A DNA stretch of 64,000 nucleotides from positions 1-64,000 of the forward strand of contig NZ_JAFMTY010000011.1 in the NCBI RefSeq assembly GCF_017329605.1. Direction: 5' to 3'. Below, in pieces: positions 18,211 through 27,792 of the stretch. Every line of letters begins with the position of its first letter. Positions within the stretch are counted from its first letter, which is position 1. The stretch is from Alicyclobacillus fructus (GTDB lineage: Bacteria > Bacillota > Bacilli > Alicyclobacillales > Alicyclobacillaceae). The position numbers and the translations under genes are program-made. The notes below the pieces were generated by a model. The model did no database searches. It worked only from the letters and a program-made list of their open reading frames with translations, and was not told where the DNA came from.

Positions 18211-19425
18211 TCAGAGGTCCGTGAACCGCTCCAACTCGTTGTAGGCCGGAATGCCGTGCGCGACGACGTCGATCCCTTCCTCTTCTGTCTCCGGCGAAAC
18301 GCGCATGCCGATGGTGCGATGCAACACCCAGCCAATTCCAAGCGACGTGAGAAATCCCCACAGCGGATACACGACGCAGGCCAGGAGCTGCACGAGCAGA
18401 AGATGCACGTGGCCCGTGGTGAGCAGGCCGCGCGAGGTGTCGAACAGGCCCACCGCCAAGGTCCCCCATACGCCGCCTGCGCCGTGGACGGCGAAGGCGC
18501 CGACGGGATCGTCCACCTTCCACGCGTCCAGCCAGCCTGTGGCGAACACCACCAGCACGCCAGCGGCCGCACCGATGACCACGGCCGCCCAGTGCGAGAC
18601 GAACGCGCACCCAGCCGTGACGGCCACGAGACCGGACAGGACGCCGTTCATCATCATGCTGGGATCCGCCACCCTGAAGCGGACGATGTTCACCATGACC
18701 GCCGCGGCGCCGCCCGACGCCGCCGCGACGACCGTGTTGAGCGCGATGCTCGACAGGCGCGGGTCATAGGCGTTCAACGTGCTGCCGGCGTTGAAGCCGA
18801 TCCAGCCGAACGCGAGGATAAAGGCCCCGGCCGACGCGAGCGGAATGTTGCTCGGCGCAAATACGTTGACGCTGCCGTCCGCATTGAACCGCTGCGCGCG
18901 CGGGCCGACGCTCTTGGCGAAGCCGAGCGCCATAAATCCGCCCATCGCGTGGATGACGGCCGATCCGGCGAAGTCCTCCATCCCCATGTTCGCAAGCCAC
19001 CCATTCGCGCCCCACGCCCAGTGCGCGCCGAGAGGATACACGAGGGCGCAGACCAAAATCACGATGATGACATACGCGGAGAACTTCATCCGCTCCGCCA
19101 CCGCGCCCGAAATAATGGAGGCCGCCGCGATGGCAAAGCCGATTTGGAACAGGATGAAGGCGACCTGCGGCACATTCGCCGGAGCGATGGCTGGGCCAAA
19201 GCCCCACAGATGACCCACGTCCGATCCGAACGCCAGGTGCACGCCGACGAGGTAGAACGCCAGCACTCCGAAGGTGAGATCGACAAACACCTTCATGGTG
19301 ACGTTCACCGCGTTTTTCGTGCGCACGAGTCCTGCTTCCAACAGGCTGAACCCGCCCTCCATGAACAGGACCAGGGCGGCCGCGAGGACCACCCAGACGG
19401 CGTTCAGCGCGGTCTCTGAAGACAT
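18211..19425 (-). CDS. amtB: Ammonium transporter
   Basis: A 404-residue integral membrane protein with about eleven hydrophobic segments and Amt signatures: MEGGFSLLEAGLVRTKNAVNV, DFAGSAVIHAMGG (first pore His region), FGWIGFNAGS, and GAFAVHGAGGVWGTLAVGLF (second pore His). There is no cleavable signal peptide, as in Gram-positive Amt proteins. The gene begins 3 bases after the glnK stop, so the two are coupled; GlnK plugs AmtB when nitrogen is abundant. A terminator-like hairpin follows. Confidence 0.97.
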   Translation of the reverse strand: MSSETALNAVWVVLAAALVLFMEGGFSLLEAGLVRTKNAVNVTMKVFVDLTFGVLAFYLVGVHLAFGSDVGHLWGFGPAIAPANVPQVAFILFQIGFAIAAASIISGAVAERMKFSAYVIIVILVCALVYPLGAHWAWGANGWLANMGMEDFAGSAVIHAMGGFMALGFAKSVGPRAQRFNADGSVNVFAPSNIPLASAGAFILAFGWIGFNAGSTLNAYDPRLSSIALNTVVAAASGGAAAVMVNIVRFRVADPSMMMNGVLSGLVAVTAGCAFVSHWAAVVIGAAAGVLVVFATGWLDAWKVDDPVGAFAVHGAGGVWGTLAVGLFDTSRGLLTTGHVHLLLVQLLACVVYPLWGFLTSLGIGWVLHRTIGMRVSPETEEEGIDVVAHGIPAYNELERFTDL

Positions 19426-19428
19426 GAA

Positions 19429-19794
19429 CTAGGTGTCCTCCCTCTTTTGATTCAACTCGTCGATGGTCTCGTCGATCTCGCCTGTGCGAATGTTGTACGC
19501 CTCGAGGATGTCGTACACGAAGATCTTCCCGTCGCCCATCTTGCCCGTCTGCGCCGCGCCGATGATGGCCTGCACCGTCGCGGGGACGTACTTGTCCGAG
19601 ACCACAATCTCGAGCTTGATCTTCGGGTGCAGATTGATGTCGTAGGCGTGACCTCGATACACACCGACGGCATCCTTCTGCTGACCGCGGCCCTGCACCG
19701 GGATGACCGTGAATCCCGTCACGCCGACCTGCCGCAGCGCCTTGATGGTGGTCTGGAGTTTCTCTGGACGAATGATGGCATCGATGCGCTTCAC
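19429..19794 (-). CDS. glnK: Nitrogen regulatory protein P-II
   Basis: A 121-residue PII protein: MKRIDAIIRPEKLQTTIKAL at the start, a T-loop ending YRGHAYDINLHPKIK, and GAAQTGKMGDGKIFVYDI at the nucleotide site. It senses ATP/ADP and 2-oxoglutarate and controls AmtB, encoded immediately downstream. Start is GTG 19794 with GGGGAGGA 7 bases away. The 5' leader contains an 8-bp hairpin just upstream of the SD and a GlnR/TnrA-like box further out, consistent with nitrogen control. Confidence 0.97.
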   Translation of the reverse strand: MKRIDAIIRPEKLQTTIKALRQVGVTGFTVIPVQGRGQQKDAVGVYRGHAYDINLHPKIKLEIVVSDKYVPATVQAIIGAAQTGKMGDGKIFVYDILEAYNIRTGEIDETIDELNQKREDT

Positions 19795-19800
19795 AAAACG

Positions 19801-19832
19801 TCCTCCCCGGGGCCTCGGCCCTTCGGCCGAGG
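19801..19832 (-). promoter_or_regulatory. Hairpin abutting the glnK ribosome binding site
   Basis: CCTCGGCC (19813-19820) and GGCCGAGG (19825-19832) form a perfect 8-bp stem with a CTTC loop, ending a few bases upstream of the GGGGAGGA SD (complement at 19801-19808). It could be a 5' stabiliser or modulate translation. Confidence 0.4.
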
Positions 19833-19878
19833 ACTAGATTCAGTGTAAATCTTGCACATGGCGCTTGTCTACGCAATA

Positions 19879-19895
19879 TGTAAGTTAAGTTTACG
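19879..19895. promoter_or_regulatory. GlnR/TnrA-like box upstream of glnK
   Basis: TGTAA-N7-TTACG matches the Bacillus GlnR/TnrA consensus TGTNA-N7-TNACA at all but one defined position and lies about 85-100 bp upstream of the glnK-amtB start. Nitrogen control of this operon is known in relatives; the site itself is inference. Confidence 0.45.
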
Positions 19896-20128
19896 CAAGC
19901 GCATCCAAAGCTGACATGAAAATTTGGGTTCCCCGCACCGACACCCTCAGGATTGGATGTTGAAAACGACGCCCTCTGACAGAACACACCTCCCTCGCGC
20001 GCTTTCAATTCCATGGGACCTATTGACCTGGAAGATGCAGACGGATATGATGAACCAAAAATGCTATGTTATGGTTGCGTTTCGCTCAGACGTAGCGTAT
20101 CCCGCTGTGTTCGTCACGGTTCACATGT
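19896..20128. other. Intergenic stretch before the winged-helix gene
   Basis: Together with the glnK leader this makes more than 300 bp without a convincing gene. I see no RNA gene or recognisable protein here; the frame of the following regulator is closed by a stop at 20093-20095. Confidence 0.3.
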
Positions 20129-20476
20129 GTGCTGGTCGAGGTGAGACTCGATTTGTCGAATACGGTAAGACTCTCTGCCCGTTGCTTGTGGGATCGAGAA
20201 AGGCAATCCATTTTGCGCTCGGAAAAAGAAATTCTCTTGTCGGATATGGAGTTTCGATTGTTACAGGAATTATTCAGAAAACGCAATCAGATCGTCCCAA
20301 CATCCGATCTCATTTACGCTTTATGGAATACTGCTCCTACAGCATGTAGAGCCAATCTGGCCAACCTTATCTATCGTCTTCGAAATCATCTGGGGGACCG
20401 CAGCCTCATCGTCAGCGTGCACGGAGTGGGCTACATGCTGCGAGTATCTCAAGATCATCTTGAAAAGAACTGTTAA
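20129..20476 (+). CDS. Stand-alone OmpR/PhoB-type winged-helix DNA-binding protein
   Basis: A 115-residue protein that is little more than one OmpR/PhoB C-terminal DNA-binding domain: LLSDMEFRLLQELFRKRNQIV (the T-x-x-E-F-x-L-L region), the recognition-helix region LANLIYRLRNHLG, and the wing VHGVGYMLRV. No receiver domain precedes it; an in-frame stop lies 11 codons upstream of the GTG start. The SD is weak and a GTG at 20141 is an alternative. It is 89 bp upstream of the secreted-protein gene that heads the transporter cluster and is the likely local regulator. How it would be switched without a receiver is unknown. Confidence 0.7.
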   Translation: MLVEVRLDLSNTVRLSARCLWDRERQSILRSEKEILLSDMEFRLLQELFRKRNQIVPTSDLIYALWNTAPTACRANLANLIYRLRNHLGDRSLIVSVHGVGYMLRVSQDHLEKNC

Positions 20477-20485
20477 TAAGATGGT

Positions 20486-20535
20486 AACCATGGTTGTCGC
20501 TTAAGATGAGAGACACCGGCAGATCACGATCGTGA
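20486..20535. promoter_or_regulatory. Two palindromes upstream of the secreted-protein gene
   Basis: AACCATGGTT (20486-20495) and TCACGATCGTGA (20524-20535) are perfect palindromes in the 89-bp gap between the winged-helix gene and the secreted-protein gene. They are candidate operators; no recognisable sigma-A promoter stands out. Confidence 0.3.
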
Positions 20536-20565
20536 GCTGCAGACCCTACAAGGAGGGCGAAATGC

Positions 20566-21000
20566 ATGCGCACACGGAGTTTGCTTTGGACAGGCGTTAG
20601 CGTCGTCTTTGGTGTATTCGCAGGAGGTGCAGTTGCGCTGGCAGCTGCAGTTCCACAAACGACCGTCTCGGGCAATGCGGGATATTCGTATTGTAACCTC
20701 GGCTGGGACTATGGAACAGTTGGAACAGCTGAGGTTGGTGCTCATTCGACCCAGGGTAAAATCGTGGGAGGTGCTTTCACAATCACATACAGTGATGGAG
20801 GTTCCCATTCGGGTCCCGTCAACTTTTGGCCTTGGCAAAAGAACTCTCCGGATTGGTCGACAAGCAACACGCACACGTTCCCTCGTGCCGGTGTGTACAC
20901 TGCGACGTTGACTGGATACGCCATCGTTCAGTTACAGAACGGCCAGCAAACTCAGGCAACCTTCCTCGCGCCCACAAGCGCCGCATACATCAGAGGCTGA
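20566..21000 (+). CDS. Small secreted PKD-like protein of unknown function
   Basis: A 144-residue protein with a clear signal peptide: basic MRTR, a hydrophobic core (LLWTGVSVVFGVFAGGAVAL) and a likely cleavage near AAA-VPQ, leaving about 115 residues. The mature part contains FTITYSDGGSHSG and, later, HTFPRAGVYTATLTGYA, the spacing and end motif of a PKD/Ig-like beta-sandwich. There is one cysteine, so no internal disulfide. Start ATG 20566 has AAGGAGGG 9 bases upstream, a strong site. A hairpin follows and then the ABC transporter genes, so it is the abundantly made first product of the cluster. I recognise no family. Confidence 0.75.
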   Translation: MRTRSLLWTGVSVVFGVFAGGAVALAAAVPQTTVSGNAGYSYCNLGWDYGTVGTAEVGAHSTQGKIVGGAFTITYSDGGSHSGPVNFWPWQKNSPDWSTSNTHTFPRAGVYTATLTGYAIVQLQNGQQTQATFLAPTSAAYIRG

Positions 21001-21026
21001 CGCTCTGGATCATTTGCTGTGCGGAT

Positions 21027-21050
21027 GCGCCGCTTCATCGCAGGCGGCGC
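21027..21050 (+). terminator. Intercistronic hairpin after the secreted-protein gene
   Basis: GCGCCGC (21027-21033) pairs with GCGGCGC (21044-21050). It lies between the secreted-protein stop and the ATPase start and lacks a T-run, so it may partially attenuate or protect the upstream message, giving more secreted protein than transporter. Confidence 0.45.
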
Positions 21051-21079
21051 TTCGCGAGCGTTTGGGGGGACCGTACGAG

Positions 21080-21928
21080 TTGATCGAAATTGCGGACATG
21101 GACAAACGTATTGGGCGGTCGTGGATTCTCCGAGACGTCAACACGGTCCTTCAACCCGGGCTGACGGTGATCGTTGGCACGAACGGATCTGGTAAATCAA
21201 CCCTAATACGTTGCATGGCAGGGCTGTGGCGACCTACGCGCGGAGAAATACGGCTGAACGATAAACCCGTCGGGCGGTTCGGCCCGGAAATGGGCGTGCT
21301 TCTCGATCCACCGTCTTTCTACGAGCATCTGACGGCGCGTGAAATGCTTGCATACTACGTTCATTTGGCTGGAAGGAAATGGAAAAATGAATACGAGGAG
21401 CTTCTTCTCCGCTTTGGTGTGCCCGAAGGCCGTATACGCGGCTTTTCACGGGGGCAGAAGCAAAGGCTAGGTATTGTCTGTAGCGTATGGAACCAACCCA
21501 AAATTTGGATACTCGACGAGCCCTTCACGGGATTGGACGCCCGGGGAGTCGACGCGCTCTGGAAGGAGGTCGACAGAGCTCTCCGAACGCATGCAGAGCA
21601 CGTCGTGATGGTGCTCCACGCGGCATACGGCTTTCCCCAAACAATCCGTCAAGTGGTTCGAATCGCCAACCATACTGTGGATTTTTCCGGTTCTCGACTC
21701 GAGTTTGCAGAGCGAGTGCTTGTAGAGAGAAACGGTAAAATAGACGCTAAATGGGTAGATGTACTTACCCGGAACCATGTTCCCTTTCAAGAAGGGGAAA
21801 ATCCGACAGAAATCATTCTATCCCCCGAATCTGAAATGTTCAGTTACGCAGTGGAATGTCTCCTGAACGCAGGTTTTCAACCACTCGCTGACGAAACCGG
21901 GCACTACGCAAGGAGTGACACATTTTGA
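21080..21928 (+). CDS. ABC transporter ATP-binding protein
   Basis: A 282-residue ATPase. Walker A is VGTNGSGKST (about 32-41), the signature is the unusual GFSRGQKQRL, and Walker B is IWILDEPFTGLD. The C-terminal 80 residues beyond the ATPase core have no recognised motif. I prefer TTG 21080, preceded by GGGGGGA 9 bases upstream, to a TTG 66 bases earlier that has no SD. The stop overlaps the next start. With two membrane proteins encoded downstream it should form an ABC-2-type exporter or immunity pump; direction of transport is inference. Confidence 0.9.
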   Translation: MIEIADMDKRIGRSWILRDVNTVLQPGLTVIVGTNGSGKSTLIRCMAGLWRPTRGEIRLNDKPVGRFGPEMGVLLDPPSFYEHLTAREMLAYYVHLAGRKWKNEYEELLLRFGVPEGRIRGFSRGQKQRLGIVCSVWNQPKIWILDEPFTGLDARGVDALWKEVDRALRTHAEHVVMVLHAAYGFPQTIRQVVRIANHTVDFSGSRLEFAERVLVERNGKIDAKWVDVLTRNHVPFQEGENPTEIILSPESEMFSYAVECLLNAGFQPLADETGHYARSDTF

Positions 21929-22890
21929 TTCAAGCTCTTCGCGCCGAATGGATTCGCGTTCGGCGTCACTGGGTGGCATGGCTTTCCCTCGCAACCGATG
22001 TCGGATACCTCATTTGGCAGTTGCATTCGGACATGGCCGCACGTGGACCGGTGAGTGTCACTTCGAGGGGCTGGACTGGCTTCTACAGTCCGGAGTATGT
22101 CATTCCTTACGTTCTAACATGGTTATCAACTCCTTATTTATTTCGTATTGGTATTTGGGCTGCGACAGGCGCTTTGTGGTCGTGGAATGACTGGCGGCCT
22201 TCTATGCCCTCGGAGCATGTGGTTCGATTCCGGCACGCGACGCGCACATGGATTTTCACAAGACTCATTTCCCTCCTAACACTTTCATGTCTTACGCAGG
22301 TCGCTGGCATCATTGTCGCGGTCTGCATTGGTTTGCTCCATGGGTTTTGGCCTTCTGGGTCACACTTCTTCTTGAGCATTCACGTCGCCGTTTCAGGCAT
22401 CCTATTCGCGTGGACCATGGGTGTCATAGGTCTCGCTTTCATGGCACTATGGTCCAACTTCGCACTTGGTGCGCTGAGTGCCTGGATTGCATGGTGGCTA
22501 CACTTCACGACGGAACCCCGAGTCTTGTACACGATTACCCTATTCATATCTCCGAGATTATCGTGGATTCTTGCGGCTACAAGTCCATTTGACAACCTGA
22601 GCGTTTTGACACAAACCACCTTTACATGGGGTACGAGCCTCACTGCTCGCGGATCGCCAACCACTTATCCGTTTACAGATGCAAGTCATATTGGCGTCTA
22701 TCTTGGAAGCAGTGCGAACACTGATTGGCTTCTCATGCGCTATCTTCCAACACCGTTCGCTGCTTGCGCCCTGCTCGGCGCCGAACTTACTCTTTGCACC
22801 GCGTTTGCTGCTTGGTCTTTTGGAAAAATTGGAAGATCCGACCCGAAACACTTGGTGCGCCAGGATGTTCGTGCGGAGGTGGACTCGTGA
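21925..22890 (+). CDS. ABC transporter membrane protein (first permease)
   Basis: A 321-residue membrane protein starting at TTG 21925, overlapping the ATPase stop. It has about six hydrophobic segments, for example LISLLTLSCLTQVAGIIVAVCIGLL and a following IHVAVSGILFAWTMGVIGLAF. The overall build, with short cytoplasmic ends and a large non-hydrophobic loop around residues 225-265, fits an ABC-2-type permease. I recognise no specific family. Its gene overlaps the next one by 4 bp. Confidence 0.75.
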   Translation: MIQALRAEWIRVRRHWVAWLSLATDVGYLIWQLHSDMAARGPVSVTSRGWTGFYSPEYVIPYVLTWLSTPYLFRIGIWAATGALWSWNDWRPSMPSEHVVRFRHATRTWIFTRLISLLTLSCLTQVAGIIVAVCIGLLHGFWPSGSHFFLSIHVAVSGILFAWTMGVIGLAFMALWSNFALGALSAWIAWWLHFTTEPRVLYTITLFISPRLSWILAATSPFDNLSVLTQTTFTWGTSLTARGSPTTYPFTDASHIGVYLGSSANTDWLLMRYLPTPFAACALLGAELTLCTAFAAWSFGKIGRSDPKHLVRQDVRAEVDS

Positions 22891-23534
22891 ATTCCGTTCG
22901 CAAAATCATCATCACCGGGTTCTGTGTGGCGATCGGAGTGATGCTTTTGGCGTACTATGTCGCCATTCCGGCATGGACGCACCATTCAGATGCCGCGAGG
23001 CTTCGCGTCGCCGAGCAGATGTGGGCCGAAGCACACTCCAAGAGTCTTCACATGCGAGACCTTGTCGTCGCGAAGATAGGTCCTTACAGCTTGACCAGCA
23101 GGGATGTATATGTTTTCTACATGAGTACCCGACAATCGCAGGATGCGATGGAATCAGCCCTTCGTTCTCCGAATGCGTCCTCGTTTGAAGACAGCTGCTT
23201 AGGACTTGTGCAGTCGTTAGCGCTGATGGTTGGGGCCGCGCAGAAGTTACACATCTCGATCCCGCCCGACTTGTCGGGATACATCCGGGAGCAACTATCG
23301 CCGTTCTCCGACGCCAGACCATCAAATTGGTCAGTCGCTATGATGAAGGCTCGCGCGAACCATCTGTCCTGGGAAAGTGAGGTTGACTGGGTTCCGAGTT
23401 TCGTCGCAGCACAGTTGGCGAAGCGCTTTCCGCAAGTGCTTCAGAGCATGAACAAAGATTTGCAGGCATACCGCGCTCATGTAGAATGGATCATTCCCCC
23501 AGATAGAATGCAGTCTCTCATTTCGTCGACGTGA
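22887..23534 (+). CDS. Membrane-anchored SurA/PrsA-N-like protein
   Basis: A 215-residue protein with one N-terminal membrane span (IIITGFCVAIGVMLLAYYVA) and an extracytoplasmic body. VVAKIGPYSLTSRDVYVFYM, followed by LVQSLALMVGAAQKLHISI and SGYIREQL, resembles the N-terminal chaperone segment of SurA/PrsA-type foldases, without a PPIase domain. GTG 22887 has GGAGGT 6 bases upstream and overlaps the permease stop. Placed between two permease genes and downstream of a secreted protein, it may chaperone that protein outside the membrane. The resemblance is weak and the role is inference. Confidence 0.5.
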   Translation: MNSVRKIIITGFCVAIGVMLLAYYVAIPAWTHHSDAARLRVAEQMWAEAHSKSLHMRDLVVAKIGPYSLTSRDVYVFYMSTRQSQDAMESALRSPNASSFEDSCLGLVQSLALMVGAAQKLHISIPPDLSGYIREQLSPFSDARPSNWSVAMMKARANHLSWESEVDWVPSFVAAQLAKRFPQVLQSMNKDLQAYRAHVEWIIPPDRMQSLISST

Positions 23535-23546
23535 GGAGGTGCTCGA

Positions 23547-24323
23547 TTGTGGAAGACCGTCCGCCGCCCGCTTCTTTTGGGCGGTTCTCTTTGGTGGATC
23601 GGTAGCGTAGCTTATGGATTTGCAGTGTGCGCTACACAAAGCTCAGCATTGGATTCTCATGTTCACCTGAACCTTGTTAAGACCGTAGAAATCGCTCTCG
23701 CGTGGATGAATTCCCCTATCTCTATATTTCTGTTTGGATTCTGGGTTTCGTTCGTGTTCTGGGACGATATGCGCCAAGGCATGGATCGAGAATTCCGTGT
23801 TCGAGGACTGACATTTCTCAATGTCCTTTGGAGGCGCTCCGCCTGGCTGAGCGCGGCCGTGACGCTGGGAATGTTGTTGTTAACCGCTTTCATCTCGATG
23901 GGGATTCTCGCCTATCCACCACTGGTCTCGCAAACCTCGCAATTCGTTCCGACTGCGTGGCTCCTTGCCACGACTTTACTCAAGCTAACGTTCATCGCAG
24001 CTACGGCGGCTGCGGTAACCGTCGTGGGCCACGCGCTTGTTGCAGGAGCGCTTTACAACTTGGCTTTGTGTATGTGGATGAGCCGAGCTGAACGCCCAGA
24101 GCTCGGGGTACCTGTACCACTCAGTCCGTGGAGCATTCTCGAGGCGCGGGTCATACGTGAGATTCCTGACGTGCGCAATGCCGCCCCATGGATGTCGGAT
24201 ATGGCCGCGACGTCCCCTACCATCATCACTGCGAGTGTGTTTCTTCTCTTGGCGTGGACCGCGATCATCCTATCCTGGGCTACGATGAAGTATGGGACCC
24301 GAATCGAACGTGCTCATTTTTAG
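23547..24323 (+). CDS. ABC transporter membrane protein (second permease)
   Basis: A 258-residue membrane protein with about six spans (WMNSPISIFLFGFWVSFVFW, AAVTLGMLLLTAFISMGIL and others). Start TTG 23547 follows GGAGGTGCTCGA, 12 bases after the upstream stop. It is the last gene of the cluster, which ends at a hairpin shared with the converging GH51 gene. Together with the first permease and the ATPase it makes a plausible heteromeric ABC-2 transporter. Confidence 0.7.
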   Translation: MWKTVRRPLLLGGSLWWIGSVAYGFAVCATQSSALDSHVHLNLVKTVEIALAWMNSPISIFLFGFWVSFVFWDDMRQGMDREFRVRGLTFLNVLWRRSAWLSAAVTLGMLLLTAFISMGILAYPPLVSQTSQFVPTAWLLATTLLKLTFIAATAAAVTVVGHALVAGALYNLALCMWMSRAERPELGVPVPLSPWSILEARVIREIPDVRNAAPWMSDMAATSPTIITASVFLLLAWTAIILSWATMKYGTRIERAHF

Positions 24324-24327
24324 GGCA

Positions 24328-24348
24328 GGGCCGCGTCTGACGCGGCCC
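24328..24348. terminator. Hairpin between the converging permease and GH51 genes
   Basis: GGGCCGCG (24328-24335) and CGCGGCCC (24341-24348) with a TCTGA loop. No clear T-run on either side; the position suggests a bidirectional terminator. Confidence 0.5.
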
Positions 24349-24360
24349 ACCTAGCGTCCT

Positions 24361-25878
<1,518 letters not shown>

Positions 25879-25888
25879 TTATCTAGCG

Positions 25889-26818
25889 CTACAGTTTGAC
25901 GCTTCCCTGTGTCAGACCGGTGACGATTTGCTTCCGGAATAGGATGAAGCCGATGATCATCGGCAGGATCGACAACAGAGAAGCCGTGATCACCAGTTGG
26001 TAGATCGGCATGGACTGATCAGCGGCAGGCGTCGCGATGAGACTTAACAGGACGTCCACGCCTACAGGCAACGGATAGAGCGATTGGTTGTGAAGCAACA
26101 CCAAAGGCAGGAAGAAGTTGTTCCACGTCCCGATAAAGCTGATGAGAAGGAGCGTTACCATCGCTGGGCGAATGACGGGCAGTACTATTCTCCAGAAAAT
26201 GGTTCGCTCCTGCGCGCCATCCACTTTTGCGGCTTCGAGCATTTCGTTCGGAACCACGTCGCGGATGTAGATTCTAAGGAAGTAAACCCCAAATGGGCTC
26301 GCGATAAGAGGTAAAATGACCCCGAGATAGGTATTGACAAGGTGAAGTGGTTGCTCAATGACGAAGAGCGGAATGGTAGCCACGGTACCCGGGATCATCA
26401 TGGACGCGAGAATGATATAGAAAAGCACTTCCCTCCCCCGAAACTCAAACTTCGCCAGTGCATATCCCGCCATCGCACTGACGAGACACGTGAGGATGGC
26501 GACGGAGCCTGAATATACAATGGAATTGAGGAACCAACGCGCAAACACTCCACTGTTGTACGCAAAGAGCAAATGGATGTTCTGAACAAGCTCCAGGTGC
26601 CTCGGGAGGGAAAAGATCCCCGAGCTCTGAAGCTCTACTTGCGTCTTTGTCGATGCAATCAACAGCCAGACCACAGGGATGAGAAAGTAGATGGCTGCAA
26701 CGATAAGGAACGCCATGACGACGACAGCGACGAGATGCCTGACAAACGACGAAGGGGCTGAGGACGCTTGACGTGCACGCGAATCCCGCGCCGTCTGAGG
26801 AGAGAAGCTCGAGCTCAT
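25889..26818 (-). CDS. ABC sugar permease, MalG/AraQ type
   Basis: A 309-residue inner-membrane protein with six spans and the EAA loop EAAKVDGAQERTIFWRIVLP, the site that contacts the ATPase. It is the second permease of a CUT1 importer, with its start overlapping the stop of the first permease in an ATGA. No ATPase gene is present in this cluster, so it presumably uses a shared MsmX/UgpC-type ATPase encoded elsewhere, as is common in Bacillota. The substrate is probably arabino-oligosaccharides, judged from the neighbouring GH51 gene. Confidence 0.92.
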   Translation of the reverse strand: MSSSFSPQTARDSRARQASSAPSSFVRHLVAVVVMAFLIVAAIYFLIPVVWLLIASTKTQVELQSSGIFSLPRHLELVQNIHLLFAYNSGVFARWFLNSIVYSGSVAILTCLVSAMAGYALAKFEFRGREVLFYIILASMMIPGTVATIPLFVIEQPLHLVNTYLGVILPLIASPFGVYFLRIYIRDVVPNEMLEAAKVDGAQERTIFWRIVLPVIRPAMVTLLLISFIGTWNNFFLPLVLLHNQSLYPLPVGVDVLLSLIATPAADQSMPIYQLVITASLLSILPMIIGFILFRKQIVTGLTQGSVKL

Positions 26819-27723
26819 AGGGTCAGCGCCTCCTCAGATGGGATGACCGAAGCGCCTCGTTCGCGAGAGCGGCGCCCGATGATGCGAGCTATCACCATCA
26901 CGCATGCTGAGATGAAAATCGTGATCGCGCCCAGAAGAACAGCGAGCGTTGCAGCGTACGGCAGATTGGTGAGGTTAAACGCCATCGCATAGATGTCCAT
27001 GTTCGGTGTAAAGGTCTGTGATATCGGTGTCAGTGCACTCAAAAGGAACGGCTCGTTGAACAACTGCATCGATCCGATGAAGCTGAGGATGACGGTCATC
27101 AGGATGGTGGGCCTGAGCAACGGGAGCTTGATGTACCAAGCGAGTTGGAACTCATTACATCCATCCACAATGGCCGCTTCGTACAAATCTGTCGAGATAC
27201 CGGTCAGCGATGCCGCGTACAGGGTCATATTGTAGCCCGCCCATTCCCAAGTCGCGATGTTGATAATGCTGTACAACAGGGCCGATGCGGATAAGGGATC
27301 GAAGTGCATGGCCTGCAAGAATGGATCGAGCGGCTTGGAATAGAGAAATCCCCACATGATCGAGGCAAACACGCCAGGCACCGCGTACGGAAGGAAGTAA
27401 ACCAACCTAAAGAACGGCTTCCACCTCGCATATTTCGTGTCAAGCACCAACGCCAAGATCAGGGACAGCGCGATCATGATGACACCCTGCAAGACGGCGT
27501 ACCGGATGACATTCACGACAGAACTCCAGAACGCGGTGTCTTGAAACGCGTTGACATAATTTCTGAAGCCCACAAAAATCGGTTGGCCGAAGCGGTTGAT
27601 GAACAGGCTCGTGTAGAACGCGTAGATCAGAGGCGCCAACAGGAACGCGATGAACAGCAACATGAACGGAGCCAAAAAAGCGGCGGCTGACACAGTCCTG
27701 GATTGGTTACGGGCAACCGGCAC
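26815..27723 (-). CDS. ABC sugar permease, MalF/AraP type
   Basis: A 302-residue membrane protein of the CUT1 family: an N-terminal FMLLFIAFLLAPLIYAFYTS span, six spans in all, and the EAA loop YEAAIVDGCNEFQLAWYIKLP. The start codon is GTG 27723. It pairs with the MalG-type permease and the solute-binding protein encoded on either side. A hairpin between the binding-protein stop and this start probably lowers permease expression relative to the binding protein. Confidence 0.92.
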   Translation of the reverse strand: MPVARNQSRTVSAAAFLAPFMLLFIAFLLAPLIYAFYTSLFINRFGQPIFVGFRNYVNAFQDTAFWSSVVNVIRYAVLQGVIMIALSLILALVLDTKYARWKPFFRLVYFLPYAVPGVFASIMWGFLYSKPLDPFLQAMHFDPLSASALLYSIINIATWEWAGYNMTLYAASLTGISTDLYEAAIVDGCNEFQLAWYIKLPLLRPTILMTVILSFIGSMQLFNEPFLLSALTPISQTFTPNMDIYAMAFNLTNLPYAATLAVLLGAITIFISACVMVIARIIGRRSRERGASVIPSEEALTL

Positions 27724-27752
27724 GCAGGATCACATCCTTTCGCTTTCAGGGA

Positions 27753-27780
27753 CGCCCTCGAGCTTGAAGGCTCGAGGGCG
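27753..27780 (-). terminator. Intercistronic hairpin between binding protein and permease genes
   Basis: Perfect 11-bp stem CGCCCTCGAGC/GCTCGAGGGCG with a 6-base loop and no following T-run. Such hairpins after binding-protein genes commonly stabilise that part of the message or cause partial termination. Confidence 0.65.
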
Positions 27781-27792
27781 ATATGGCAGGCG

